A DNA stretch of 64,000 bases from NCBI GenBank assembly GCA_907163375.1, contig CAJQUW010009310.1, forward strand, positions 124,001 through 188,000, read 5' to 3'. Source of the stretch: Prostheceraeus crozeri. Lineage: Eukaryota; Platyhelminthes; Polycladida; Euryleptidae. Each line of letters opens with the position of its first letter. Positions within the stretch are counted from its first letter, which is position 1. The position numbers and the translations under genes were made by a program. The notes beneath the pieces were generated by a model that worked only from the letters and a program-made list of their open reading frames with translations, ran no database searches and had not been told where the DNA came from. Of the stretch, positions 10,816 through 21,203 are shown one piece after another.

Positions 10816-12329
10816 GTTGCCTTTCTTTTTCCACATTCCACCATAGCTCAATTACGCACAATACGCGTTATAGCTTAGCTAGATAATCTTACCATCTATA
10901 TGAACTGATGAACTGATTTTCTTCTATAAACTTTAGAATTTCAGTGTTTCTATAAAATCCTGCCAGTTGCTCAGTCTGAATTCAAACTTTAGCTCTAACC
11001 AACTCTTGTAAGATCTTGTCCGTAGATATGATAAGACTTTGCATTAAAGTTTTTCAAATCCGAAGCCAACAATTCTTTTTAAAGCAAACATGACAGGTGT
11101 CATTCAGAACTGAGATTTTATCTGGAAACAGCGAATTTGAGGTGCATCAAGTCTTTTGTATTGACATTAAAAAGGAATGTTTGACATGAGGGTACATTCG
11201 TTCAGCAACAAACTGCGGCTGAAGCGTTGCAAGTTACAAATCTTTTCAAAATAAAAAAATGGCTGGATGGTAACATTTTATCAAATAGGTGCTTTGTCAA
11301 TTTATCACTTTGGTACAAATAATTTCTCGTCAATATTTTAGATTTTAAGATAAATTGTTATAAAGAGACACAGAAAGAATTTTAGAAAATAAGCAGACTA
11401 AAATAGACAAAAATATCATAGGAGACAGGATAATTTGTCTAATTCTAAAATCTCATTTATTGCAGTGATACGTACATATTGTAACCGCGGTGGGCGTTCA
11501 GTCACGTACCCGTCTGCTAATCAGTTGAAGTTCGCTGTCACCTGTCAGCTGCTGTTTAAGGAAGCTTCGCTGCCGCCATAATTTTCATATTATGATCGCT
11601 TAGAATTATCCATTATTAATACTGTGTAAACCATACTCTCTTGCCATTTTTATTATGGCATGATGATTGTCAATTATCATTCACCACTGACGCTGTTACC
11701 ATCTTGAGGGAAATTTCGAAGACGACAAACACAGCAAAGAAAGCTTGTCTCAACACGAATAGCTGGTAAAATATAAGCGCAAAACTTTTCTAGTGCCAAC
11801 TTTCTTACAATTTATTGAAAGTGTATAAAGCGACCTATTATTTTATTATAATTATTTTTTATTCTTTCATGCCACTAAAACCAAATGGCGCAGAAAATCA
11901 AGTGCCAATCATGGATATGAATAAATGGCCACTCGGTCTACAAGCATGATTAATATCGAGTTGGAATTCATCATAGATATCAAATGAAAATGGGAGGTAC
12001 AAATCACGTCCTATTCACGCCATTGTAGCAAGCGTCCTAATCATTATACCTACTAACTATTACTACTTTGTGAGATGTTGTTGCTAAGTGGAAGAGAATT
12101 CTCAATTAACGTTGTAAATCACTGGAATTCCATTTCAGGTTTGATCGTGTACTTTAGGAGACAAGAGACCTTGTAACATCAGCCCTCACTCAGAGATCTT
12201 ATTGTTCACTTTATGGCATCCTTGTCATGCACGTTTGGGTCATCATCTTGATAATCTGTTATCAATTTACTTGTATATGTTAAAATTCTAAAATACAGTC
12301 ATGATTATCATTATCTATATAATGACCGG
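10816..12329. other. Gene-free stretch
   Basis: AT-rich sequence with no frame carrying family motifs. I see no RNA gene or named repeat here. Confidence 0.5.
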
Positions 12330-12793
12330 GCAGGAAATTGGTCAAAGGAAAGGTTTTGGAAACATGTGTCTTGCCAGTATTGACATATGGACTTGAAACG
12401 ATGGCAGCAGCAAGAGATGTTGCAAGTGTGTGAAAATAACTGGATAAGGCGCATCTGTGGTGTAAGGTTGGTGGAGAAACGAAGAATGGCGGAGCAGGGG
12501 AGGAAGTATGATTGAAGAAAACGATGACACACAAAGTGGTGGAAAAGAGACTGAGGTGGCAAGTGCATGTAGCAAGGTTGGGGGACTGTAGTGAAACAAG
12601 TGGAAGAGATGGATGTCACAATGACAATAAGAAGAGGACGATCAAGGATGCGCTGGAAGTACTGTATGAAAAGAGACCTGGAACGCTCAGAGGAAGACTG
12701 CAGGACTTGGAAGGAAGAGGCGAAGGACAGATTGAAACGGCGGCAAATTGCAAAGGGCGCATCAAAGGGTGTGATGGAGAAGACATACTGTAA
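12330..12793 (+). mobile_element. RTE-like LINE fragment (3' ORF region), decayed
   Basis: Pieces in several plus-strand frames read like the end of an RTE/BovB-type polyprotein: a segment like LQVCENNWIRRICGVRLVEKRRM, given here in parts (ENNWIRRI, GVRLVEKRRM), then EKRLRWQVHVARLGD, then RGRSRMRWK. The frame changes several times, so it is an old non-functional copy. Confidence 0.65.
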
Positions 12794-12899
12794 AGTGACT
12801 ACTGACTGCGCATTTGATTGAATTCTTATTTTCATGTGTGCGACATTTCCCCACTACCCCTTTCAGGGAAAATGGGGTTGTTAAAGCAAAAATGAGTAA

Positions 12900-12901
<2 letters not shown>

Positions 12902-12941
<40 letters not shown>
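12902..12941. repeat. (TA)n microsatellite
   Basis: About 20 uninterrupted TA units. Confidence 0.97.
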
Positions 12942-12943
<2 letters not shown>

Positions 12944-13000
12944 TTATGATTATCAGTCGTATGGCAAAGCCAGGATAAATAAATGCAGAAGAGCCTGTTG

Positions 13001-13066
13001 TGCAGTCCTTCAGCTTGTACTGACGAGCCCTTGTAGGGCGAAACGCAGCGTCCACGGCTGCCAAGG
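13001..13066 (+). ncRNA. Hammerhead ribozyme, Penelope type
   Basis: The conserved core CTGACGA (13020-13026) is followed by helix II GCCC-TTGTA-GGGC (13027-13039), then GAAAC, a minimal helix III (ACG/CGT, loop CAG) and the cleavage triplet GTC (13050-13052). Helix I is formed by CCTT and CAGC upstream pairing with GCTG and AAGG downstream, plus TGT with ACG near the core. The base pair next to the cleavage site is an A-C mismatch. Short helix III with helix I as the long arm is the arrangement known from Penelope-like retroelements, and GIY-YIG remnants lie close by. Self-cleavage is inferred. Confidence 0.78.
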
Positions 13067-13147
13067 AATTGTTGCGCTTAAATTGCTCAAGTCTGAGGAA
13101 AATCGGCATCTTGAGAAATACATTTTTGTGAAAATGGCTCAATCAAG

Positions 13148-13945
13148 ATAAATAAATGTATATTCACAAGTTTTCGTGATTGCAACTGCATTGGTAATAA
13201 GGTGATAAGAAAGATTGCAAAACATTATTTTGAAATTGATATGAAAATGAAGAAACTATGCAAATATAGTCCTGTGTACCTTTAGTGCTGATAAGAGAAT
13301 ATAAAAATGTAATTTTCCTAATTACACTAACTGTTGACGAAGGTGAACATAGATATTATCAAGATCAATATGGCGATTGATAGAATTATTATTGGAGTAC
13401 CATGTTTCCATAAACAGTCGTCCATGCCTAAAAAATACCATATATTATACATATTTTATACCGTATATAAAATACCATGCCAAAATTGCAATTCCGAATA
13501 CATTGGACAAACAAGCAAACAACTGAAGACTCGCATTCATGAACACAAGCTGGCAGTAAGAAGAATTGATCCGAGATCACAAATTTCAACACACATTCAA
13601 GAGACAGGTCATCATTTTAACTGGGAAGAAACCAAAAGTTTGAATACATCTCAACATCGCCATGGACGACTGTTTATGGAAGCATGGTACTCCAATAATA
13701 TTTCTATCTGTCGCCATATTGATCTTGATAATATCTATTTTCACCTTCGTCAACAGTTAGTGTAATTAGGAAAACTACATTTTTATATTCTCTTATCAGC
13801 ACTAAAGGTACACAGGACTATATTTGCATAGTTTTTCATTTTCATGTAAATTTCAAAATAATGTTTTGCAATCTTTCTTATCACCTTATTACCAATGACG
13901 TATTGCAGTTGCAATCACGAAAATTTGTGAATATACATTTATTTA
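13148..13945. repeat. Large inverted repeat around a Penelope-like GIY-YIG fragment
   Basis: Positions 13148-13426 are the reverse complement of about 13661-13945 with more than 90% match by eye. The right arm carries the C-terminus and 3' flank of the GIY-YIG frame; the left arm is the same region inverted. The unique centre (about 13427-13660) carries the GIY-YIG motif. Inverted partial copies are common for Penelope-like elements and can arise by template switching during insertion. Confidence 0.9.
13334..13765 (+). pseudogene. Penelope-like element, GIY-YIG endonuclease end
   Basis: The domain normally nicks target DNA for the retroelement. Visible are CQNC (zinc-linker cysteines), SEYIGQTSKQLKTRIHEHK (the YIG half with its catalytic arginine and a conserved histidine), HIQETGHHFNW and the family-like end LFMEAWYSNN. 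Residues before about 45 come from the inverted left arm and do not look like a Penelope protein. No reverse transcriptase precedes it, so this is a 5'-truncated copy. The frame itself is open to the stop at 13765. Confidence 0.8.
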
Positions 13946-14051
13946 TATTCCTATTTCTTTAAGTTGACCAAAAGTTTTAAACAGAAGATTCACCCACTTC
14001 TGATAACATAAAATTCATAAACTGGAATTTACCCTACATTTGTGAAAATTG

Positions 14052-14330
14052 TCAAATTCTGAAAAAGAAAATACATAACTTGAACAAATATTTTCCAAAA
14101 GCCTTGAATGTCAGACGAGTTTTCACACTTTTAAGACAGCCATGTTTTTTCAGAATAAAGATGCTGTTTCCTCTGATCTTAAAGCTAAATGTACTTATTC
14201 GTACACTTGTGGACGGTGCAATTCCGTCTATTTCGGAGAAACTTCCAGACATCTTATTACCTGCATTGATGAACATTTAAAAAGTTATCCTGTTCCACTG
14301 AAATTTCAACGCATCCACACCCTTTAAACA
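14052..14330 (+). pseudogene. Second Penelope-like GIY-YIG remnant
   Basis: Plus-strand pieces in adjacent frames: NKYFPKALNVRRVF, then KCTYSYTCGRCNSVYFGETS and HLITCIDEHL, matching the GIY-YIG pattern (CxxC, VYFGET, EHL). The frame shifts near 14150-14200 and ends after the EHL helix. A hammerhead-like motif follows about 300 bp downstream on the same strand, as expected at the 3' side of a Penelope element. Confidence 0.7.
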
Positions 14331-14625
14331 ATAATTATTTTGAATAATAGCGTGTAGTAGCAATCACAAACTCCTCGAATCAATTTTAATCAAAGAATCA
14401 GTGAATGTAATGAATACTAGAGACGGATCCATTCCTTTATTGTTGAATTTGTAGCTAATTTATTTTTTCATGCACATCACAGCGCCTAAATGACGTTGTT
14501 AAGACAACTGATTTCATTGATTTTACTTATTCTGCGGTAGATCGTTAGTGTACATTTCCATATCATGTCATTTTTAAACTGTAGTCAAATCATTCATCTC
14601 ATATACAGGAATTGTTCGATTTTGT

Positions 14626-14673
14626 GTGCATCCATTGAGGAAAGAGTTGTAAACTCTGAAACGCGTCTGGTGA
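14626..14673 (+). ncRNA. Degenerate hammerhead-like motif
   Basis: TTGAGGA (14635-14641) stands where CTGANGA is expected, followed by a 6-bp helix II (AGAGTT/AACTCT, loop GTA), GAAAC, a 2-bp helix III and GTC (14665-14667). CCA before the core pairs with TGG after GTC. The first core C has become T, so activity is probably lost or low. Confidence 0.55.
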
Positions 14674-15061
14674 ACATCGATTTTATCAAATATTTTATAC
14701 ATATTTTTATCATATTTTTATCAAATATATATACAGGTTTTCCCGGACAAATTCATTTCTACGTCATCCAACTTCAAGATACAGCATGCAGCTTCAATCA
14801 ACGTCAAGCTACTTCAAAGAAGCGTCACAGATTTCTATGTTAGATCAAACAAGTTCAAGATACGCCACAAAACTTCGTGATAGCGCTCGCATGTTCGTGA
14901 AAAGCAAAGCAGGTTCAATTGTTAATCAATCAATTTCAATTATCAATAAATTCTATCACTTTTTGATAATCTGACATTGATAGCGTAAAATTTGTTCATG
15001 GAAACGATTGCGATCAAAGAATGAACCAATTTGAGCCTATTATTTGCATAAATCATAGAAC

Positions 15062-15090
15062 TATATAAGTTTGTGAAGCTATTACACTGT
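15062..15090 (+). promoter_or_regulatory. TATA promoter of the IS630-like transposase
   Basis: TATATAAG at 15062-15069 lies 87 bp before the start codon. A start site about 30 bp downstream would fall near TTACACTG. Confidence 0.5.
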
Positions 15091-15148
15091 ATCTGAATCC
15101 TGTGTGACTAGCCTACGTTGTAGCCTGGCAACTGACATTATACCAATC

Positions 15149-16364
15149 ATGAGCAGCACATACGACACATGGAGTGATGTCACCACGAGTGCATCTCAGA
15201 GTTTGTCCCGCTCTCGTGGACCGAGGCCAGGTGTACCTCGTGGGCGTTACTCGAAGATCAGCATTGATTTAAAGCAGCGAATTGTTGAAGCTCACGAAAA
15301 TGGAGCTGATTGGAAGGCTGCCGCTGAAACACTCAACATAAAAGAGAGCACTGCGAGATCAATCATCCTAAGATATGAGGAAGAAGGATGCGTGGAGGAT
15401 GTGAGAGGAGGAAGAAGGGAGAGAAGCATAAAAGTGACAGACGCCGTTATTGATCGCTGTGTGCGAATGATTGAAGAGAAGCCGGACCTGACCTTGAAGG
15501 CAATGAAGGAGGCGCTGGCAGCAGGAGATGCACCCATACTGATCTCAGAGTCCTCCATTGCCAGAGCACTATATGGCCGTTTGATATCCACCAAAAAGTT
15601 ACAGGTATGTAGTAAAAAATATCACGCAAAATATCATTCAATGCACATTACATCAACATTTTCTCTCTTCTTTATTACAGGACTGCCCAAGTGCACGAAA
15701 TTCCGATCGTGTGAAGCTGCTAAGAAAGGAGTTCGCTAGGTGGTACATGGAGGAATCCGATCGAACCCTTGTGTACGTGGACGAGACCTGTTTCAACCTC
15801 TTCACAAGGAGAACAAGGGGCAGATCTCAAGTGGGTCGACCAGCTGTCCGACAGCTTCAATTCACACGTGGTCGGAATCTCAATCTGTGTTTGGCAGTTG
15901 CTGCGGATGTTGGCATCGTCTATTACGAAATTCGTCGAGGCACCAATACAAAACAAGATTTCCGTAACTACATGGATAATTTGGATCGAGTGCTGGAATC
16001 ACAAGCGGTGGAGAATTGTTTCGTGATCATGGACAACGCCCCCATCCACATCGACGCTTCCTCTTTTGTAGCAACCGTGCGGAAAATACCACCATACTCT
16101 CCGTTTCTCAATCCAATTGAAAACTGCTTTTCCACCATTAAGTTGCGGTTGAGAGAGAAGCTGCGCGAGGCAGCAACAGTGCGAAGGATTGCAGATGTTC
16201 CAACTCACACCTCTGTTTCAGAGCACCGCATTTCTGTTCTACAAGGCATTGTGGAAGAAATCCTACAAGACCAAACAATTTCTGGTGTGAAGGTAGCACG
16301 CATGCAGAATCACATTATTACTTACTTGGACAGGTGCCTAAATTGTCGCGACATTGTTGTTTGA
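15149..16364 (+). CDS. IS630-like DDE transposase, two exons, 379 aa
   Basis: Exon 1 is 15149-15604 and exon 2 is 15681-16364; the 76-bp intron has GTATGT at its start and a TTTATTACAG acceptor, and is phase 0. ATG at 15149 is the first methionine after the TATA box. An N-terminal helix-turn-helix (NGADWKAAAETLNIKESTAR, about 51-70) is followed by an arginine-rich linker and a DDE_3-type catalytic core: D186 (VYVDET), D270 (IMDNAPIH) and E299 (PPYSPFLNPIE). Only 28 residues separate the second D from the E, clearly fewer than in bacterial IS630 or Tc1, so the loop is shortened. It is flanked by TIRs with TA duplications and so serves transposition, unless it has been co-opted. Confidence 0.88.
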
Positions 16365-16746
16365 TTATGAAAATAGTGCTCCTTTTCTGACTCTGTGTTC
16401 TGAATGCGAATTTCATGGGTCTTCATTGTACGAATTTAGTGGGTTTTCATTGATATCTTATATTTCTATACATAAATCTAAACACCTTACCCTTTGAAAT
16501 TGGAAATGAAAGGGGCTTCCGTTCCTAAATCATAAATATTATTTCTGCACATGAATCTGCATACCTTATTTTTGAAATTGGTTGCACTATCTTGAACTTG
16601 AATACTTTAACACGAACCTGCTTTCATTAAAATTGAGGCTTAAGTGACGTATAATTGAAATAGGTTCAACTATCTATGGTCTTTGAAATTGCTTGACGTA
16701 TCTTGAACTTGTATGCATTATGAGTGAACTAGCTCGGGAAAACCTG

Positions 16747-17003
16747 TAACTCATTAGATAATAAATAACTCGTATAACTCATTGGTAAATATTTTACATT
16801 GCTCACACACATTACTGCTTAGTCTTTTCCATCTCACAAAATATGTTGCCAAAGTACGAATAATTGTATTGTTATTGAGCACTCTCGCTTATCCGGAGTA
16901 CCTGCAGGCCTACTATTCATGCATTTGATGAATTCTATAGGGAAGTAAATGATCGGTATAATTTGACTAAATGATTGCTGGCGATCAAAGCCTTGACTAG
17001 TCT
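16747..17003. other. Spacer
   Basis: Nothing recognised between the IS630-like element and the next inverted repeat. Confidence 0.4.
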
Positions 17004-17964
17004 GATAAAGTAGAATGAATTAAGCCAAGCTGCTGATATAAGTCAGCGGAAAAGCCTCTCTTCGTGAATTTCAATTCTGCCTTACCCATACAGCAAAAGA
17101 TGAATATAATAAAGAATGAGAAACAAAGACGTCTAAAGAGGTGTAGTTCTGTGAAACAAAAACAAGAATGCATGAAGAATTTTGAAGAAATGTTGATCCT
17201 CAATGACTAAGAATTTGTGCAAACAACTATTCAACCAAGATGAACTTCCTCCTTTAAGAACTAAAACTGATTCTTTCAAATACCATACATTTCTGATTCT
17301 TTCGACAACAAAGTCCTGAGAGTTTTTCGAAACTTGGATCTTCCAATTAGAATTGCCCACCGTTCCTACACCTTACGTATGGCATTGTCTTCAAAGAATG
17401 CGACTGATATTCCAAAGTGTGACCTTAACAACTGTACCATATCCAACAACAAGTTGTGTCACAAAACAATGATAGTTGATGAGCTAAAGTGCAACATATG
17501 CATGGAAATTTACATCGGTGGCACAGTGCGCCCACTCCATGTGAGAGTCAGAGAACACAAGAGTCAGAAGAGCTCTAGTGTATTCAAACATAAAGAAACA
17601 TGCTCTCCCCATTCAGTCTTCCCATTTTCAGTAACAATTTTGGCTTCCGATATCAATGCCATGAATCTGAGGTTCAGGGAAGCTATGTTAATAAAATCCA
17701 TGAAACCTGCCCTGAACAACAACGATGAGTGCAGAGCCTACCAATCGTTGATATTCTGATATCTTGAAACGTGAGAAACGTGAGTATACTTTAGTGCCAT
17801 TGAATTTTTGATAATTTTGATATCTTTGATATCTTCATATTTTGATGATATTTGAAATTTGTGTCCTAGATTCTTTGATATGTGAACAGGGCGTTATACC
17901 GGCGAAAATTTATAAATCACGATAAAATATATCAGCAGCTTGGCTTAATTCATTCTACTTTATC
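17004..17964. repeat. Perfect 37-bp inverted repeats flanking a Penelope-like fragment
   Basis: 17004-17040 and 17928-17964 are exact reverse complements (GAATTAAGCCAAGCTGCTGA within the arm). Between them lies a GIY-YIG remnant. No target duplication is evident. Either these are the ends of a composite unit or the insertion copied flanking DNA in inverted order, as at 13148-13945. Confidence 0.92.
17334..17759 (+). pseudogene. Third Penelope-like GIY-YIG endonuclease fragment, 141 aa frame
   Basis: The frame carries a CDLNNC and CNIC cysteine set, then IYIGGTVRPLHVRVREHKSQ (first 20 residues of the YIG half: glycine, catalytic arginine and glutamate-histidine pair present), then ETCSPHS and LRFREAMLIKSMKPALNNND, which match the C-terminal part of the Penelope endonuclease. 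Just upstream, in the same frame, NKVLRVFRNLDLPIRI resembles the stretch after the reverse transcriptase. The reverse transcriptase itself is absent. Confidence 0.82.
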
Positions 17965-18019
17965 CTTTAAATTATGCTGCTCAAGAATAATTACATTTCA
18001 CCTTGACCAGTCTGTTTTC

Positions 18020-18240
18020 GAAGACGCCGGCCAGGCTTTGGAATGTTTCGATTGGGCCGGTCATCGGCGCGACTTCCGGTCGACGGTTTCCGAACGCCGG
18101 CGTAGCACCAATTGTACTGGTCACCATGCCAACCTCAACCGTCCGATTTTGAACACGCCGTCCCGACCCCAGCACCGTTCGACTGCTTCCGAATGCCGGT
18201 TACCCGGCCGTTCCCAGCTCTGGAAGAAGCAAGAAATAGG
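18020..18240. other. GC-rich island of unknown nature
   Basis: About 220 bp clearly richer in G+C than all flanking DNA, with repeated CCGG. A motif recurs about 97 bp apart: CGACGGTTTCCGAACGCCGG near 18078 and CGACTGCTTCCGAATGCCGG near 18178. Open frames exist on both strands (17882-18271 plus, 17981-18175 minus) without recognisable domains. It could be an exon, a GC-rich satellite fragment or an inserted foreign piece. Confidence 0.45.
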
Positions 18241-19853
18241 ACATCTCTTACTGTTACAGCAATCCACTTAATCAACTCTTGAGTCTGAAATCATTCATTA
18301 CATTGTCGATCAATTTCCATGAGATCTGCATATGGAAGTAAATTTGCAGTTGTAATTCAACACTGAGCTAATAGAACAATGAGTTGAGCAGCGTCAATGA
18401 CAAGCACAGCTGCCCTGAACTTCCTGAATTTCGTGGCACTAGCGATCACATTTCGTCTCAAACGATTACTGATCCAGTGATAGTTACAAATTTCCAAGTA
18501 TTTTGGCGTAACTCGCTCATCTAAGTGCACTAGATACTAAATAATCATTGCGAGTACATGTCTATGTGATGCTTTTCTATATACTGACGAAATACTTGCT
18601 TCTCTTATGACGTCATGATGCCATTTTGAAATCAAATATTGCAAGAATTGCAGCAGTTCGTACATCCATTTCAAAAATTTTGATAATTTGAGTTCAAGCC
18701 TTTCTTGCATTTTAAATGATAGATAAAACAAATATGATACAATCTGTTTAGTACATACATGTACACGTACAATTTATGCTCAATCTGTTTAGTTAAACAA
18801 TCAGTGAGACTGGTCAAAGTAGCCAGCAATATTCTGTTTTCGAGTCAAGACGCGATTGTTTCGAATGATTATTTCATCGGCTGTTTGACCGGATGTCAAC
18901 CGATTAAAAATCATAACTGCAATGACAGCTTAAGTTCAATTGTTATGTAGGCCTCTGTTTAGCTCCGGATGAACATCTCCTAGCTCATCTGCACATCAAC
19001 TGATTTATAATTATAATAGTCAGAGTTCCAGATCCACCAGAAATGTAGCAGAATATTACCGTTGTCATATGAAAAACCTCTGTCAGAAAAGACTGAAGTA
19101 TTAGAGTGTAGGCAAAAATCTGGCTAATAATGTGCAAAAATGAGTCTCTGAAGTTGCCGATATTTATGAGTAGTTCCTTACAAACTTGATGCATTTCGTT
19201 ATTTGCCTTATCTCATCACTATTAATGTTTTAGCATTTGATTGAAGAGTCTAAATAACAAGACAGTTGAATACCCTCCTTAACTGAGTTGCAAATGCTTC
19301 TATTCCTCTCAAGTGCAAGTATTCATCTCAATGTGCAAAAGTGTTAGCTCAGCCTTTTCTTGAAGATGTCTCATTGAATTCACAAAGATTGCAGACGATG
19401 TTGGTTTTGAAAGCCAAGTGTGCGAGTTTTTATAGAATATGAACTTTCTTTGCAAGAACATTCGTGGAATGTGCATGAAGTTTACATTATTTGCTTTTCG
19501 AACTCATTGAGGAATGAGATAGATAGATACTACGAACGTTAATTAACTCAAATGTCAACTACTTAGATCTTTGTCAATTGTAACATGATGCTTGCTTACT
19601 TCAATTTGAATGCCTTGAATTAATTTCAGTCACATCTTGCTGTAAAATCTTTCCAGTTATCATTCTTTAAGTCAGTGAATCCTAGGATAATTCTCAGATG
19701 ACTTTTATATGGAGCAATTAATTCAAAATCAATTTGAAATTAATTGATCAACGCTTAAAAATTTTCGGTGATTGCGTAATCCCCACAGCTGAGATGCAAC
19801 CGTTCTCATTTTTGAAACGGAGTGGAACTCACCGGTATGTTTTAGTGCACTTA
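18241..19853. other. Gene-free AT-rich stretch
   Basis: No supported gene or repeat seen. Confidence 0.5.
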
Positions 19854-19948
19854 CTGTGATTTTCTGTGATTATCCGATCTACTTCCACTGAAAGTTATAA
19901 CAAAAACTGAAAGATGCAACTAGATCGGATAATCACTGAAAATCACAG
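19854..19948. repeat. Inverted repeat, 28-bp arms
   Basis: 19854-19881 and 19921-19948 are reverse complements with one mismatch (TAGATCGGATAATCAC). The loop is 39 bp. Confidence 0.9.
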
Positions 19949-20535
19949 AAGGATCCTTCTTCTTAGGCATGTTTTATGAACAATGCACACTTATGTACAA
20001 TTGTACATTGTACATTTTTTTTTGATGTTGCAATTCTAGAAATCATGATGAATCGCCGTAGGATCCAGAACAATTCATCTGCTTGTATTCATAATGCAAT
20101 TATCGTGTTTTATTCACCTGGCATTTATTAGCTATTATTTACATTTGCTCAATTAAATTTTTTGTGATTGTTTTGAAGTCGTAATCCCTATTGTTTGACT
20201 ATTTTTTCGTGGAAAATAATGAATGTGACTTAATGATTATCAAAGCTTTGATAATACAGAAATGATGATCATAGCACAGTGACAGTATCACAACTAAACG
20301 ACTGATAAATGTTCTCAAAATGAACAACGCCAAGGATAATGCCAGCTGCACGATAAGGTGCCATGGTATTGCCATAGATAGTTACTGCAATGCTATCTAC
20401 TTTCTGAGTCTTCCACGTTTTTACATCCCCTACATGACGACGTTTAAATTACAATGTGATTTTTTGAGCTCTCATATCGGAAGGGCTTCTTATCTTCCTA
20501 TGTTTTAAGGCAAAGAGCATGAAACCTGTGCATAG
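19949..20535. other. Gene-free stretch
   Basis: Nothing recognised apart from runs of T and A. Confidence 0.45.
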
Positions 20536-20551
20536 AGAGAGAGAGAGAGAG

Positions 20552-20605
<54 letters not shown>

Positions 20606-21203
20606 TGACAGTGACAGTGAGAGGGAGAGAGGAAGAGAGAGAGTTAGAGAGAGGGAGAGAGAGAGAGTGACAGTGAGAGGGAGAGAGAGACAGAGTGACA
20701 GTGAGAGGGAGAGAGAGAGAGAGAGTGACAGTGACAGTGAGAGGGAGAGAGGAAGAGAGAGAGAGTTAGAGAGAGGGAGAGAGGGAGAGGGAGAGAGAGA
20801 GAGTTAGAGAGGGAGAGAGAGAGACATTTTATTTAGAGAGAATTTTATTTATTTTTTTATTCAAATAAACCATTTTGAATTTTGACAGAGAGTGACCGTG
20901 ACAGTGAGAGGGAGAGAGGGATGCCATTTGATCATTTCGCCATGCCATTTCATCACTTCCTCCGAACATCGTTTCAGACACGGCTCATGTTGATTTTATA
21001 ATAGAGAACGGCAAACGTGATGGATTTATTTTATCTTTACTTTTCATTATTCACCCATTGTTAACTTAAATCCCCACATCACTCATTTTGTAACATTTCA
21101 TTCATATGTTTGTGCCCAGCTGGGACAATAAACCTCTTGAGTTCTTGAGGGAGAGAGAGAGTGAGAGTGGCAGCGAGAGGGAGAGAGAAAGAGAGAGAGA
21201 GAT
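20536..21203. repeat. Interrupted (GA)n microsatellite array
   Basis: GA-rich tracts at 20536-20825, about 20886-20920 and 21150-21203, with higher-order units containing GTGACAGTGAGAGGGAGAGA. Two inserts break the array: a short AT-rich piece (about 20825-20885) and a LINE-like 3' end (20925-21152). Confidence 0.93.
20925..21152 (+). mobile_element. Likely LINE 3' end inserted in the GA array
   Basis: The piece ends TGTGCCCAGCTGGGACAATA followed by AACCTCTTGAGTTCTTGAG. An AATAAA signal followed closely by TTGA repeats is a common terminus of CR1/L2/Jockey-type LINEs. No coding part remains. Confidence 0.5.

Larger units (their letters stand above)
14734..16746 (+). mobile_element. Complete IS630-like DNA transposon with spliced transposase
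   Basis: The 2013-bp element has 12-bp terminal inverted repeats CAGGTTTTCCCG and TA duplications at 14732-14733 and 16747-16748. The subterminal regions hold many ACTTCAA/TTGAAGT-type motifs; for example CAAGTTCAAGATACG on the left is matched by its complement CGTATCTTGAACTTG on the right. The transposase gene (15149-16364) is intact once its 76-bp intron is removed, so the copy looks young. Confidence 0.92.

Noticed and set aside
12280-12835. Minus-strand frames of 84-174 residues
   Set aside because: They are complements of the decayed RTE-like LINE on the plus strand.
15711-16364. A separate transposase gene starting here
   Set aside because: It begins at a GTG inside the second exon; the intron at 15605-15680 joins it to the upstream frame in phase.
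20536-21203. CRISPR-like array or coding repeat
   Set aside because: The units are a GA microsatellite of variable length with no spacers.
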